From assembly GCA_014802265.1 (NCBI GenBank), contig JAAVCP010000071.1, positions 1-64,000 of the forward strand: 64,000 bases of DNA, written 5' to 3'. Both the position numbers and the translations under genes were made by a program. Of the stretch, positions 36,297-45,800 are shown piece by piece; positions within the stretch are counted from its first letter, which is position 1, and each line of letters begins with the position of its first letter. The notes under the pieces are model-generated. The model made no database searches. It saw only the letters and a program-made list of their open reading frames with translations, and was not told where the DNA came from. This DNA is from Bacteroides sp. Its GTDB lineage: Bacteria > Bacteroidota > Bacteroidia > Bacteroidales > Muribaculaceae.

Positions 36297-38234
36297 TTAT
36301 TCTTTCGTAGGTTGCGGATTTTCCAAAATATTGATAATCGTGTCACTCACACTTTCAATCTTCTGCATCTCCTCCATTAGTTTTTTCTTAGCTTTCAAAC
36401 CAATAAGATAAATAGGGAAACCTACAGGAAACAGCCAAATGCCGACAGTACCCACCCAACGTGGAACGCCGGGGCGGTAGATCCAAAGTTTCCTCACCAC
36501 AGGATAATCCATAAGTTTATTTACCGCAATCGCGTTACGGCAATCAGTCATATACACCACATTTTCTTCCAACGATTCAATTATTTCGGAAAGACGATTC
36601 AGATCAAGACCCTCAATCCAATAAGTTCGGTAGCTCATCTTTCCATTATATTTTTCAAAGAAAGCATGTGCCTCTTCTTTTAATTCTGACAAGCGGGAGA
36701 TAGCATCAGCAACAGAGATATCATTTATAATAACCTCCTTATAGGTCACACTTCTCTCTTGTTTCAAACCGAGAATCTTACGGAAGAACGCTTTATAACG
36801 GTCACTGTCAAACACAGCAGAGTCGTTCATAGCCTTAACAGTAACATAGATTCCCAACGGGGCAAGAATAAAGGTGGAAAGCCAAATTCCCAACCATACA
36901 GGCCAACGCCCGTCGCGAGCCATTTTATAACCGGTGTTGTCAATGATATAATAAAATAAAAAGAGCAACACGGAAATCACAAGTGGAGTGCCCAATCCTC
37001 CTTTTCTAATTATTGCCCCTAATGGCGCACCTATGAAGAAAAATATCAGGCATGCCACTGAAAGAGTATATTTCTTAATCAGCTCAATCTCGTGCCTGCG
37101 CATAACGCGCTTGTCTTCATGCACCATTAGTGACTTAAACTGATAATCAGCCACCTTGCGTTTTGACATGTCAAGAGCCGAACTAAACACCTGTGCCCTT
37201 TGTGTCTGATTTAGTGTGCTGAGAAGTGAATCGAGATTTATAGGAGTGGCAGCAGCAAGCGAATCCACTGAAATCGATTTATCCGAAGTATCGCCAATGG
37301 CATTGGCAGGCACATTATGCTTCCGTGCGTGAACAATCGGAAATTCATTTCTTTTTAAATCATTTGCATATATTCTTCCTGTTGAGTCGAGACGTGTGCC
37401 AATTGAGTCAATTGTATGACGCAGTTCCTTAATATCCTTACCTACATACTGATTACGCATTCCTCCTTCATCAAGACGGTTGAAGTTGGCATCAAATGGT
37501 ATAAGCACCTCCTTATCGGAAAATGCTTCACGCCGAAAAGGGACATTACGGTCAAGACTCTTTTGCTCGCGCAGGTTCTCAAATTGCTCACCCTCATAAA
37601 GGTGGAGATAGAGATAGCGCATATCCCCTGTGAAAGCAAGTTGCCCGGAATCGGCAAGAAGAATAGTGGAATTATCGCCACCATGACTTACATCATATAT
37701 CATTAGCCCATGAAGCATACCGGTATCCCGGTTCTTCCGCTCAACAAAGAGGTTATATCCGGGAATCTGATCATAGAACACACCTTCCGGAATTTCAAGT
37801 TCAGGTGATTTCTGACGCATTGAGAATAACAGGGTCCACATCTTTACTTGTGCCGGAGGAAGAACATAGTTCTGAAAGAAGAATGCACCGACTGAAATAA
37901 AGGCAATCAGGATAATTAATGGACGCATGGCATGAAGCAGCGATATGCCTGATGCCTTCATCGCAGTCAACTCAAATTTTTCTCCGAAATTGCCAAACGT
38001 CATTAGGCTCGCCAGCAAAATAGCCAACGGAAGTGCCATGGGAATCATGCTGACCGCAGCATAAAAAAACAACTCTGCAATAAGCGACATTGACAGACCC
38101 TTTCCAACCAGGTCATCAATATATTTCCATAGGAACTGCATCAGCACGATAAACAGAACTATGAAGAACGTCATCGCAAACAACGGTAGGAAACTTTTCA
38201 ATATGAAGCCGTAAAGACGCTTTATTATTCTCAT
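36297..38234 (-). CDS. LptF/LptG family permease
   Basis: 645-aa inner-membrane protein of the lipopolysaccharide export ABC transporter. Three helices at the N-terminus (within about 5-110), a large periplasmic region (about 130-350), and three helices at about 385-490 fit the LptF/LptG layout. An extra C-terminal region of about 150 residues includes another hydrophobic stretch (VGTVGIWLFPVGFPIYLIG). The chosen start (RIIKRLYGFILKSFL) begins the first helix; a start 15 codons upstream is open but unlikely. No second permease lies nearby. Confidence 0.92.
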   Translation of the reverse strand: MRIIKRLYGFILKSFLPLFAMTFFIVLFIVLMQFLWKYIDDLVGKGLSMSLIAELFFYAAVSMIPMALPLAILLASLMTFGNFGEKFELTAMKASGISLLHAMRPLIILIAFISVGAFFFQNYVLPPAQVKMWTLLFSMRQKSPELEIPEGVFYDQIPGYNLFVERKNRDTGMLHGLMIYDVSHGGDNSTILLADSGQLAFTGDMRYLYLHLYEGEQFENLREQKSLDRNVPFRREAFSDKEVLIPFDANFNRLDEGGMRNQYVGKDIKELRHTIDSIGTRLDSTGRIYANDLKRNEFPIVHARKHNVPANAIGDTSDKSISVDSLAAATPINLDSLLSTLNQTQRAQVFSSALDMSKRKVADYQFKSLMVHEDKRVMRRHEIELIKKYTLSVACLIFFFIGAPLGAIIRKGGLGTPLVISVLLFLFYYIIDNTGYKMARDGRWPVWLGIWLSTFILAPLGIYVTVKAMNDSAVFDSDRYKAFFRKILGLKQERSVTYKEVIINDISVADAISRLSELKEEAHAFFEKYNGKMSYRTYWIEGLDLNRLSEIIESLEENVVYMTDCRNAIAVNKLMDYPVVRKLWIYRPGVPRWVGTVGIWLFPVGFPIYLIGLKAKKKLMEEMQKIESVSDTIINILENPQPTKE

Positions 38235-38347
38235 TATATTGTGGTTGCTATGTTTAAGAAATGGTTTGCACCACTTCAATTGCTAATTTTAAGGTGTAAA
38301 ATTACAAAAAATCCCTCAACTCTCAATTCCGCATGAAAATTTTTTAT

Positions 38348-38355
38348 TAATTTTG
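38348..38355 (+). promoter_or_regulatory. Promoter -7 box of pta
   Basis: TAATTTTG is an exact TAnnTTTG box 110 nt before the pta ATG, giving a leader of about 100 nt. No clear TTG sits at the usual distance upstream. Confidence 0.5.
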
Positions 38356-38464
38356 CATAATTCTTGTCATCGACGTTACTCTAATCGCATTTATACGATT
38401 GAGCCTCCCCCTGGCAAAACCGAAGAAAAAATATCTGAAAAACTTTTATAAATATATTAAAGTC

Positions 38465-39478
38465 ATGACATTATTCGAAAGACTTACAAAGAAGGCGCAG
38501 GAAAATCCTCAGCGTCTTGTGCTCCCCGAGTCTAAAGAGCCTCGCACTCTTCAGGCTGCCGAGAAAATTCTCGCTGAGAAAATAGCCCATATCATATTCC
38601 TTGGCAAAAAGGAAGAAATCCTTGCTGAGGCAGAGAAACTTGGTCTCCAACATATTGGCGAAGCTGAGTTCCACTCTCCTGACGACACTGATTTCACTGA
38701 AAAATATGCAGAGCTTTTCTGTGAGCTTCGTAAGAAAAAAGGCGTTACTCTCGAAGACGCACGCTACACTGTCAAGAACCCACTTTATCTCGGCTGTCTC
38801 CTTATTAAGGCAGGAGATGCCGACGCAATGGTTGCCGGTGCGCTTAGCCCCACATCAAGTGTGCTCCGTGCAGCTTTCCAGGTATTGAAGACCAAACCCG
38901 GCATTTCCGTTGTCAGTGGTGCGTTTATCATGCTTCTGCCTGAAAACTGTCCTTATGGTGAAGACCACATGCTTGTATTTGCTGACTGCGCTGTTGTGCC
39001 TGATCCTACAAAAGAAGAACTTGCACAAATTGCTATTGCCACAGCAAAGACTACCAAAGACATTGCAGGGCTTGATCCGGTGGTTGCTATGCTCAGTTTT
39101 TCTACAAAAGGTTCTGCAAGCCATGAAAAAGTTGACAAAGTGCGCGAAGCAACAGAGCTTGCAAAGGCTATGGATCCAACTCTCAAGATTGATGGCGAAC
39201 TGCAGAGTGATGCAGCTATCGTGCCATCTGTAGGTGAACTGAAAGCCCCGGACAGTCCTGTTGCCGGACATGCCAACACTCTTATATTCCCCTCCCTTGA
39301 AACCGGCAACATTGCCTACAAGCTTGTGCAGAGAATTTCAGGAGCAGGTGCCGTAGGTCCGATCCTTCAGGGGCTTGCCGCTCCGGTCAATGACCTTTCT
39401 CGCGGCGCAACCGTAGAAGATATTATCAACACCATCATCGTGACCTGCAACCAGGCAATCGGAGATAAGAATCTTTGA
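38465..39478 (+). CDS. pta: Phosphate acetyltransferase
   Basis: 337 aa, the short Pta form without the N-terminal regulatory domains. It exchanges acetyl-CoA and phosphate for acetyl phosphate. It begins with LFERLTKKAQENPQRLVLPE, and family blocks such as ADAMVAGALSPTSSVLRAA and FPSLETGNIAYKLVQRI are present. Upstream in-frame codons from 38399 lack family resemblance, and the ATG at 38465 is the natural start. ackA follows 68 nt later, forming the standard acetate pathway that makes ATP. Confidence 0.97.
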   Translation: MTLFERLTKKAQENPQRLVLPESKEPRTLQAAEKILAEKIAHIIFLGKKEEILAEAEKLGLQHIGEAEFHSPDDTDFTEKYAELFCELRKKKGVTLEDARYTVKNPLYLGCLLIKAGDADAMVAGALSPTSSVLRAAFQVLKTKPGISVVSGAFIMLLPENCPYGEDHMLVFADCAVVPDPTKEELAQIAIATAKTTKDIAGLDPVVAMLSFSTKGSASHEKVDKVREATELAKAMDPTLKIDGELQSDAAIVPSVGELKAPDSPVAGHANTLIFPSLETGNIAYKLVQRISGAGAVGPILQGLAAPVNDLSRGATVEDIINTIIVTCNQAIGDKNL

Positions 39479-39546
39479 TTAATTGAGTATTATTTACTCC
39501 CTTATCATTGACTATCAATTTATCTTTAATCTTTTATAGTTAACAA

Positions 39547-40746
39547 ATGAAAATTCTTGTGCTCAACTGCGGAAGCAGCAGCGTAAAATATAAACTCATT
39601 GACTCAGAGTCAAAGAAAGTTCTTGCCGAGGGTGGTGTAGAAAAAATTGGTCTTCCCGATTCTTTCTTAAAATTCAAGCGTCCCGACGGCTCAAAGGAAG
39701 TCGTAACGGTAGAAATGCCCACAGCAAAAGAAGCTGTGAAGAATGTACTGGCTATTCTCACTGATCCGAAAGAGGGAGTCATAAAAAGCTTCGACGAGAT
39801 TGATGCTGTAGGTCATCGCGTGGTGCATGGCATGGAATGGTTCAATAAGTCAGTGCTCATCACTCCTGAAGTAGTAGAGAAAGTAAAAGAGTGCTATCCG
39901 GTTGCCCCTCTTCATAATCCGGCAAACGTGACAGGCATAGAGGCTGTTTCAGCACTTATGCCGGAGGTGCCTCAGGTTGCAGTGTTCGACACCGCCTTCC
40001 ATCAGACAATGCCGGCAAAGGCATTCATGTATGCCCTTCCCTATGAAGCATACGAGAAATATGGTGTGCGCCGCTATGGATTCCACGGCACAAGCCACCG
40101 CTATGTTTCCAGACGTGCATGTGAATTCCTCGGTCTGCCCTATGATAAACAGCGCATCATCACTTGCCACATCGGTAACGGCGCAAGCATCACAGCCATT
40201 GAAGACGGCAAGAGTGTTGACACTTCAATGGGCCTCACTCCAACTGAGGGTCTGATGATGGGCACACGTGTTGGCGACGTTGACCCGGGTGCCCTTGTGT
40301 ATATGATGGAACGTGAAAACCTTGACGCTGCCGGAGTCAGCAAACTCATCAACAAGCGAAGCGGCGTGGCAGGTGTTTCAGAGCTTTCAAGCGACATGCG
40401 CGATATTGAGAATGCTATCGCCGAAGGTAACGAAAAGGCTAAACTTGCACTTGACATGTATGAATACCGTATCCTTAAATATATCGGTGCTTATGCTGCT
40501 GTGTTAGGTGGGGTTGACGTGATCGTGTTTACCGGTGGCGTCGGAGAAAACCAGACTATCACACGCGAAAGAATCTGCAAGAAGCTTGCTTTCCTTGGCG
40601 TCACTTTCAATGCTGAGGCAAATAAAGTGCGTGGTGAGGAGATTGAAATCTCAGGCAAAGACTCAAAGATTCATGTAGTAGTTATCCCAACTGACGAGGA
40701 AATGATGATTGCTCAGGATACATCTGAAATCGTAAGTGAGAAATAA
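39547..40746 (+). CDS. ackA: Acetate kinase
   Basis: 399-aa sugar-kinase-fold enzyme making acetate and ATP from acetyl phosphate. The N-terminus (KILVLNCGSSSVKYKLID), the motif FHGTSHRYVSRRA near 178-190, and VFTGGVGENQ are hallmarks. The usual HGGE motif following GHRVV reads HGME here, a substitution next to a substrate-loop histidine that deserves checking against relatives. It ends the pta-ackA unit, with a strong terminator 34 nt downstream. Confidence 0.97.
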   Translation: MKILVLNCGSSSVKYKLIDSESKKVLAEGGVEKIGLPDSFLKFKRPDGSKEVVTVEMPTAKEAVKNVLAILTDPKEGVIKSFDEIDAVGHRVVHGMEWFNKSVLITPEVVEKVKECYPVAPLHNPANVTGIEAVSALMPEVPQVAVFDTAFHQTMPAKAFMYALPYEAYEKYGVRRYGFHGTSHRYVSRRACEFLGLPYDKQRIITCHIGNGASITAIEDGKSVDTSMGLTPTEGLMMGTRVGDVDPGALVYMMERENLDAAGVSKLINKRSGVAGVSELSSDMRDIENAIAEGNEKAKLALDMYEYRILKYIGAYAAVLGGVDVIVFTGGVGENQTITRERICKKLAFLGVTFNAEANKVRGEEIEISGKDSKIHVVVIPTDEEMMIAQDTSEIVSEK

Positions 40747-40779
40747 TATAATCTCCCCCTTCAGTGCAAGGGATTCACA

Positions 40780-40826
40780 ATAAGAAGCCGCGTCTGTACG
40801 TTTCACTATCAGGCGCGGCTTCTTAT
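40780..40826 (+). terminator. Terminator of pta-ackA
   Basis: A perfect 13-bp stem (40780-40792, ATAAGAAGCCGCG, with 40814-40826) has a 21-nt loop and an AT-rich flank. It lies 33 nt past the ackA stop and separates it from lgt. Confidence 0.8.
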
Positions 40827-40893
40827 ATGCCCTACCCCCTCTTCCCCTCCATAATAATCCACTTCAAACCCTCAAATTTAAAACTAACACTAT

Positions 40894-41757
40894 ATGCTCG
40901 ACTTCATTACCTGGAATGCAGATCCAATTATTTTCAGTCTTGGACCAATCTCCGTGAGATGGTACGGACTGGCTTTTGCCGTAGGTTTTATTATCGGCTA
41001 CAATATTGTGGCAAAGATGTTTAAGCATGAGGGAGCACCTGAGAAATGGCTGGGCATATTGCTTGCATACGTCGTAATAGGCACTATTGTCGGCTCCCGA
41101 CTCGGACATGTATTCTTCTATGAATGGGATTACTATTCCGCTCATCCCGCTGAAATTCTGAAGATCTGGAATGGTGGGCTTGCATCTCATGGCGGTACTA
41201 TCGCATTGATTATAGCCGTCTTCTTATTCTCATGGTTTGTGACTAAAAAACCGGCATCTTGGACTTTCGATAAACTTGTCATACCTATTGCCCTTGTGGG
41301 TGGACTTATACGTCTGGGTAATCTGATGAATAGTGAGATTTATGGTGGTCCGACCGATTTGCCTTGGGGATTTATTTTCCTTCGTGATGGAGAGACTGTG
41401 CCGAAGCATCCCACACAGATTTATGAGGCGCTTTGTTATTTTGTGCTTTTCATAATTTTAATGTGGATGTATTGGAAGAAAAATGCAGAGGAACGCCCTT
41501 ATCTTATCACTGGCGTGTTCTTCATCGGCATTTTCCTTCCCCGTTTCCTTATCGAATATGTCAAAAATGTACAAGTGCAGTCAGAATATGAGATGATTGC
41601 CACTTATGGCATAAATATGGGGCAGCTGCTAAGTATTCCATTCGTGCTACTCGGAATCGGATTAGTTATATGGGCAATGTCTCACCCACGCCAGCATTGG
41701 ACTTTCCCCAATAAATTTGCAGAGGAGCTTCCACAGCACCGCTCATTCAAACGTTGA
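40894..41757 (+). CDS. lgt: Prolipoprotein diacylglyceryl transferase
   Basis: 287-aa inner-membrane enzyme with about seven helices that adds diacylglycerol to lipobox cysteines. The Lgt signature appears as GGLIRLGNLMNSEIYGGPTD (about 134-153), and HPTQIYEAL follows. SHGGTIAL holds the conserved His. It is required for the lipoproteins in this window (18107, 49905). It ends one base from the convergent MscS gene, with no terminator between them, so the two transcripts must overlap. Confidence 0.96.
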   Translation: MLDFITWNADPIIFSLGPISVRWYGLAFAVGFIIGYNIVAKMFKHEGAPEKWLGILLAYVVIGTIVGSRLGHVFFYEWDYYSAHPAEILKIWNGGLASHGGTIALIIAVFLFSWFVTKKPASWTFDKLVIPIALVGGLIRLGNLMNSEIYGGPTDLPWGFIFLRDGETVPKHPTQIYEALCYFVLFIILMWMYWKKNAEERPYLITGVFFIGIFLPRFLIEYVKNVQVQSEYEMIATYGINMGQLLSIPFVLLGIGLVIWAMSHPRQHWTFPNKFAEELPQHRSFKR

Positions 41758-41758
41758 T

Positions 41759-43627
41759 TCACAGAGAAAATGGGCTCTCCGGCGTCTCATGTATTCTGCG
41801 GAAATCTTCAGGAATGCGTGATTCGTTGCCATCACGGGTGGCAAAATAATGTGGGGCTACAAGCTCTATGCCGGCTGTGTGGAAAAGATCCTGAATATTT
41901 TGAAGAAGGTCTGACTTTATCTGAGGTACGTCATCAGCATTCTTTACGTAGGCATTTATCTGGTAGCACATATAGTTGTCGTTCAACTCCGTCTCCAACA
42001 CAAAAGGCTGTGGATTCTGTTCCACGCCGGGTGTGTCAAGGGCTGCCTTGATAAGAAGGTTATGCACCTTTCGCCAGGGGGTCTCATATCCCATGGTAAG
42101 AATAGTATGGATTATAAGTCCGTATCGGCGTGCCGACGCACTGTAGTTAACTGTGTTAGCCGACATTATGAAGGAGTTGGGAATCGTTATAAGCTCATTC
42201 TTAATAGTGCGCAGGCGTGTTATGAACGGTGTCTTTTCAATCACATTCCCTATCGTATCGTTAACTTTTATGAAATCACCTATCTTAAATGGACGCATGT
42301 AAGTAATTACGAAACCGGCGATAAAGTTGGATATGACTGTACTTGAACCCAAAGACACTATAAGTCCGACAAACACCGATATGCCTTGGAAAACCCCTGA
42401 CTCTGCTCCCGGAAGATAAGGATAAATCATAGCTATCATGAAGGCATAGAGTAAAAACCGGATAATGTTAAATGTAGGTTGTGCCCAATCCGGATAGAAA
42501 CCGGAAATCTTCAGTTTTTCATTTTTTATCTCGGAAGTGATATAGCGCAAACCTCTGATTATATATTTCACGCAATACCATATCACTAAGATGATAAACA
42601 GATTGGGAATATATTCAGCTATTGCTATAAGCACCATTCTGACAGGATCGACAATATAATATAAAATCCGATATGCCAATTTCTCTGTCTGTGGGAAAAT
42701 AGAAAACAACATAGGCACTGTCAGTATAAGCAACAGCAATAGGATCACGTAGCGCAGGAGATTGCTCAGACCAATAAGTATACGGCACAGACGGCGTGTG
42801 TTAAGAAGCTCATAATCACGAATGATAATGGGCTTCAAACGCCGCTGTTTGAAACGAATTATCTGACGACGCAGCTTCCGGAAAAGATAGTTGATAAGCC
42901 GGAACATGAGATACTGCATGGTCAGCACACAGACAAACAGCACTGCCCTTTTTATAATCTGCCAAAAGCTATTCTCCTCTTTCAGATAGCTTATCTTATC
43001 AATCAAGACAGGCATGTATTGATCAGCCAATTCCTGCATTGTGACACCTTGCCAAAGCGCATCTTGATCCGTAATTGTAATCAATACTCGTTCACCATAC
43101 ATTATGTCTATATAGTTTTCATTGTCTAGCATATAGACAGAATCACGGCTATCACTGCCTGTTTTACCGATTTTCATCAGCATGTCATTGGTTGTCTCTG
43201 CCCTGTCGCGTGCCGAGTGACCTCCCCGAGAGGCATAAATCATAAAAAGGGTATCTCCCTCCACCATTACCGGCACTCCCTTAGTCACGCTCCTCAGAGA
43301 GTCGATACGCTGTTGTTGACGGGCTATTTTCAAAGAGTCGGTAGTATTGTTACGGTTGAGAGCATTGGCAAGTTGGGAGCGAAGCTGCATCTCATTCAGT
43401 TTCATCTCCTGCATCTTTAATGTCATTTCAAGAATACGTATTGAGTCAGCCATCGCCTGACGATCCGTACGTATATTATTGGATGCGGTCATGCCTATTG
43501 AATCGGCATGACTGTCAAATGCTGATTGAATCAACTCTCCCGCTTTCTTTATAAGCTGTGGATGGGCTTCAAAACCGAAAGCTATTATTCCTATAAATAT
43601 AAAGGTGAGAACTATTATGCGTCTCAT
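41759..43627 (-). CDS. MscS family mechanosensitive channel with periplasmic coiled coil
   Basis: 622 aa. A signal-like N-terminus is followed by a periplasmic region of about 190 residues with a coiled coil (MADSIRILEMTLKMQEMKL). Several membrane helices follow (about 225-440), and then the MscS core, with the pore helix in SSTVISNFIAGFVITYMRPF and the beta domain VNDTIGNVIEKTPFITRLRT. It releases solutes on hypo-osmotic shock. The start of the Rpn-type gene lies upstream, with a 6-nt gap to its stop, so the two could be co-transcribed. Confidence 0.92.
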   Translation of the reverse strand: MRRIIVLTFIFIGIIAFGFEAHPQLIKKAGELIQSAFDSHADSIGMTASNNIRTDRQAMADSIRILEMTLKMQEMKLNEMQLRSQLANALNRNNTTDSLKIARQQQRIDSLRSVTKGVPVMVEGDTLFMIYASRGGHSARDRAETTNDMLMKIGKTGSDSRDSVYMLDNENYIDIMYGERVLITITDQDALWQGVTMQELADQYMPVLIDKISYLKEENSFWQIIKRAVLFVCVLTMQYLMFRLINYLFRKLRRQIIRFKQRRLKPIIIRDYELLNTRRLCRILIGLSNLLRYVILLLLLILTVPMLFSIFPQTEKLAYRILYYIVDPVRMVLIAIAEYIPNLFIILVIWYCVKYIIRGLRYITSEIKNEKLKISGFYPDWAQPTFNIIRFLLYAFMIAMIYPYLPGAESGVFQGISVFVGLIVSLGSSTVISNFIAGFVITYMRPFKIGDFIKVNDTIGNVIEKTPFITRLRTIKNELITIPNSFIMSANTVNYSASARRYGLIIHTILTMGYETPWRKVHNLLIKAALDTPGVEQNPQPFVLETELNDNYMCYQINAYVKNADDVPQIKSDLLQNIQDLFHTAGIELVAPHYFATRDGNESRIPEDFRRIHETPESPFSL

Positions 43628-43633
43628 GTCAGA

Positions 43634-44578
43634 TTAGTTACCAAACAGCTGTGCTATTATATCTTCCGGTAATCCCAATTCCCTTGCTTTTACAACTTTT
43701 TCAGATATGACTTCGGAGCGACCTTCAGCTCTTCCTTCAGCTCTTCCTTCAGCTCTTCCTTCAGCTCTTCCTTCCTCACGTCCTTTCTCACGTGCTTCAT
43801 CAGCTGCGAAAAGGATTCCGGCTTCAATGTCGCGAAGCTTATCTAACGACTGACTGTAAGCTACTATCTCATCGTCCTTAAGGGTATTGCTGCGAGCCGC
43901 ATTAAATATCTCTGTAAAATTACCTTCCTTATAGGCTAATGATGTATTATCCATTTTTTCCATATTTTTTATTAGAAATAAAACTTGTGCCAACTCTGTC
44001 TCACATTCCTCCCATACAGAAGGTACTTCCTTAAGGGAACACAGCAGAATGTGAAGTTTGTCAGTAAGTGGTTCCATGGTCTCACGATCAACAAGCATCA
44101 CATCCCTCATAAGCTTAGGAGACAAATGACTGAAGTTAAAGTCAGTGACAGCTATGGCAAACACGGGCTCAAGCTCATAATTCCAGCCTGATTTTCCTTG
44201 GGATGCAATTGCCTTCGAGGCATAAAATACAATTCTTTCCTCAAATGGAGGCAAATAGATATTCTGCATCTCCAGTATGAAATGATGATCAGTATTTGCA
44301 TCCCCCTTTGTATGCTTTATCTGACTGGGAGGAAAGAAAGGTGATGCGTCACGTGGGGACGAATAGGTGCAGTAGACATCATACACTATCCTCTTACCTT
44401 CCTTAGAAGACGGCAAAATTTCCTTGTCATGATAGATCACATCAGTAACGTGTAGCTTTCCATCAAACAGAATGTTAAGGAATCTCATTAAGGCATCTTT
44501 ATTATGTTCGCTGCCGAACACATATTTAAAGCCGAAGTCAGTCTGGATATTTATATAGGGTGTTTTGATATCTGTCAC
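43634..44578 (-). CDS. Rpn-type PD-(D/E)XK nuclease (recombination-promoting nuclease/putative transposase family)
   Basis: 314 aa. The start YINIQTDFGFKYVFGSEHN is the family's N-terminus. Nuclease-core residues are visible as YDVYC and the E-x-Q pair in FILEMQN. Near the C-terminus a run of AEGR units (about 272-291) is encoded by a 12-bp tandem repeat, before a short helix. These genes are widespread in Bacteroidota, and relatives are linked to phage defence or recombination. It has a good promoter of its own at 44652-44682. Confidence 0.88.
   Translation of the reverse strand: MTDIKTPYINIQTDFGFKYVFGSEHNKDALMRFLNILFDGKLHVTDVIYHDKEILPSSKEGKRIVYDVYCTYSSPRDASPFFPPSQIKHTKGDANTDHHFILEMQNIYLPPFEERIVFYASKAIASQGKSGWNYELEPVFAIAVTDFNFSHLSPKLMRDVMLVDRETMEPLTDKLHILLCSLKEVPSVWEECETELAQVLFLIKNMEKMDNTSLAYKEGNFTEIFNAARSNTLKDDEIVAYSQSLDKLRDIEAGILFAADEAREKGREEGRAEGRAEGRAEGRAEGRSEVISEKVVKARELGLPEDIIAQLFGN
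43727..43777 (-). repeat. 12-bp tandem repeat encoding AEGR units
   Basis: The 12-mer CTTCAGCTCTTC recurs head to tail about four times inside the Rpn-type gene. Because the unit is a multiple of three, gain or loss by slippage would change the length of the C-terminal linker without breaking the frame. Confidence 0.8.
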
Positions 44579-44651
44579 AGCATAAAGTATTATAATTACA
44601 CAAAACTGAAAGAGGGATGCCGGTTTCCATAGACATTCACAAATTCAAAGA

Positions 44652-44682
44652 CAAAGTTAATAAAAAGGCTTAATAATTACAA
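44652..44682 (-). promoter_or_regulatory. Promoter of the Rpn-type nuclease gene
   Basis: Minus-strand TAACTTTG (44652-44659) with TTG at 44680-44682 and a 20-nt spacer. Leader length is about 65-70 nt. Confidence 0.7.
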
Positions 44683-44872
44683 GTGAAAAAGCTATGTGTA
44701 ATCACTTCAGGCAATAAATAATGACAAAAGTGAATAAATAACCCTATTTATAAGAATCAATACTGTGATTATTTGGATAAAATATTTCTCTTATCAAATT
44801 AAAAAAGGAGGTCATACTTTTACACTAACAGCAGGGCAATGCAATGGGATAAGGGATGGTCCAAATTAATAG

Positions 44873-44904
44873 TATGGGCTGTATCACACTTGACACAGCC
44901 CATA
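44873..44904 (-). terminator. Terminator after the zinc-ribbon gene
   Basis: TATGGGCTGT (44873-44882) pairs perfectly with ACAGCCCATA (44895-44904). It lies 22 nt past the stop of the zinc-ribbon gene on the minus strand. Confidence 0.7.
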
Positions 44905-44925
44905 AGATTATGAATAGAATAATGA

Positions 44926-45744
44926 TTAGTCTTTGGAAGAGGATTTGAGTTTGCGTTTCGGTTTTACAGGAGCCTCTGTCACTGTCTGCTCAACACCAAC
45001 AAGAGCACCGTCTACCATGATTCTGCCACAGTATTCGCATACAATTACTTTCTTGTGCATTTTGATTTCAAGCTGACGCTGAGGGGGGATACGGTTAAAG
45101 CAACCGCCACATGCGCTACGCTGCACGGTGACAATTCCAAGACCGTTACGTGCATTCTTCCTGATTCTCTTGAAAGCAGCGAGGGTGTAATCGTCAATTT
45201 TCTGCTCAAGATCTTTCACCTTCGTGCGGATGTTTTCCTCCTCAAGGCGAGTCTCCGAAACTATGTCGTCAAGCTCCTTCTTCTTATCTTCAAGAATATG
45301 CTTGTTATCGGCAAGACCCTCTTCGGCACGCTGAATCTCAACACCCTTCTGTTCCTGCTTTTCAATTGCCTCACGGATATTTTTCTCAGCGAGCTCTATT
45401 TCAAGACCCTCAAATTCCTTCTCCTTCTCAAGGAAGGCAAACTCACGGTTATTACGGACGTTGTTGATCTGCTCGTCATATTTGGCAATCTTCTCCCTGC
45501 GCTCCACAATCTCACCCTTCTTCTTGGTCACAAACTCTTTAAGATCTTCGATCTCGTCCTTGTGCTTCTGAATGCGGGTCTGATAGCGGACAATCTCATC
45601 CTCAAGGTCTTTCACCTCATTAGGGAGTTCACCGCGTAGAATCTTTATTCTGTCAATCTCAGACAGAAGTGTCTGCAACTGAAAGAGATTCTGAAGGCGT
45701 TCTTCCACGCTGCGCTCTTTGTCGTTCTTTTTTTCAGTAGCCAT
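44926..45744 (-). CDS. C4-type zinc-ribbon coiled-coil protein
   Basis: 272 aa. A long coiled coil (about 15-190, heptads of Glu/Lys/Leu) is followed by a zinc ribbon with two CxxC pairs, CGGC and CEYC, around RIPPQRQLEIKMHKKVIV. The tail after about 250 is basic and disordered. It follows the Nif3-like gene by 56 nt, a pairing that recurs in Bacteroidota. The molecular role is not established; nucleic-acid binding is plausible for this fold. Confidence 0.85.
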   Translation of the reverse strand: MATEKKNDKERSVEERLQNLFQLQTLLSEIDRIKILRGELPNEVKDLEDEIVRYQTRIQKHKDEIEDLKEFVTKKKGEIVERREKIAKYDEQINNVRNNREFAFLEKEKEFEGLEIELAEKNIREAIEKQEQKGVEIQRAEEGLADNKHILEDKKKELDDIVSETRLEEENIRTKVKDLEQKIDDYTLAAFKRIRKNARNGLGIVTVQRSACGGCFNRIPPQRQLEIKMHKKVIVCEYCGRIMVDGALVGVEQTVTEAPVKPKRKLKSSSKD

Positions 45745-45800
45745 TGGCGTTATATTATGTATTTTTATTTCTTAAAACCTTAGCTTAAAAGCCAACCTAT

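Larger units (their letters stand above)
44579..44925. other. Intergenic region upstream of the Rpn-type gene
   Basis: These 347 bases contain the Rpn promoter and, at the far end, the terminator of the zinc-ribbon gene. The 190 bases between are AT-rich with no gene that I can support. Confidence 0.6.

Noticed and set aside
38399..38464. A 22-codon upstream extension of pta from a TTG codon.
   Set aside because: It lies in the leader after the promoter, is Lys/Tyr-rich and unlike any Pta N-terminus.
43727..43777. Short tandem repeats as a possible CRISPR array.
   Set aside because: The 12-bp units abut without spacers and encode AEGR in frame within a nuclease gene.
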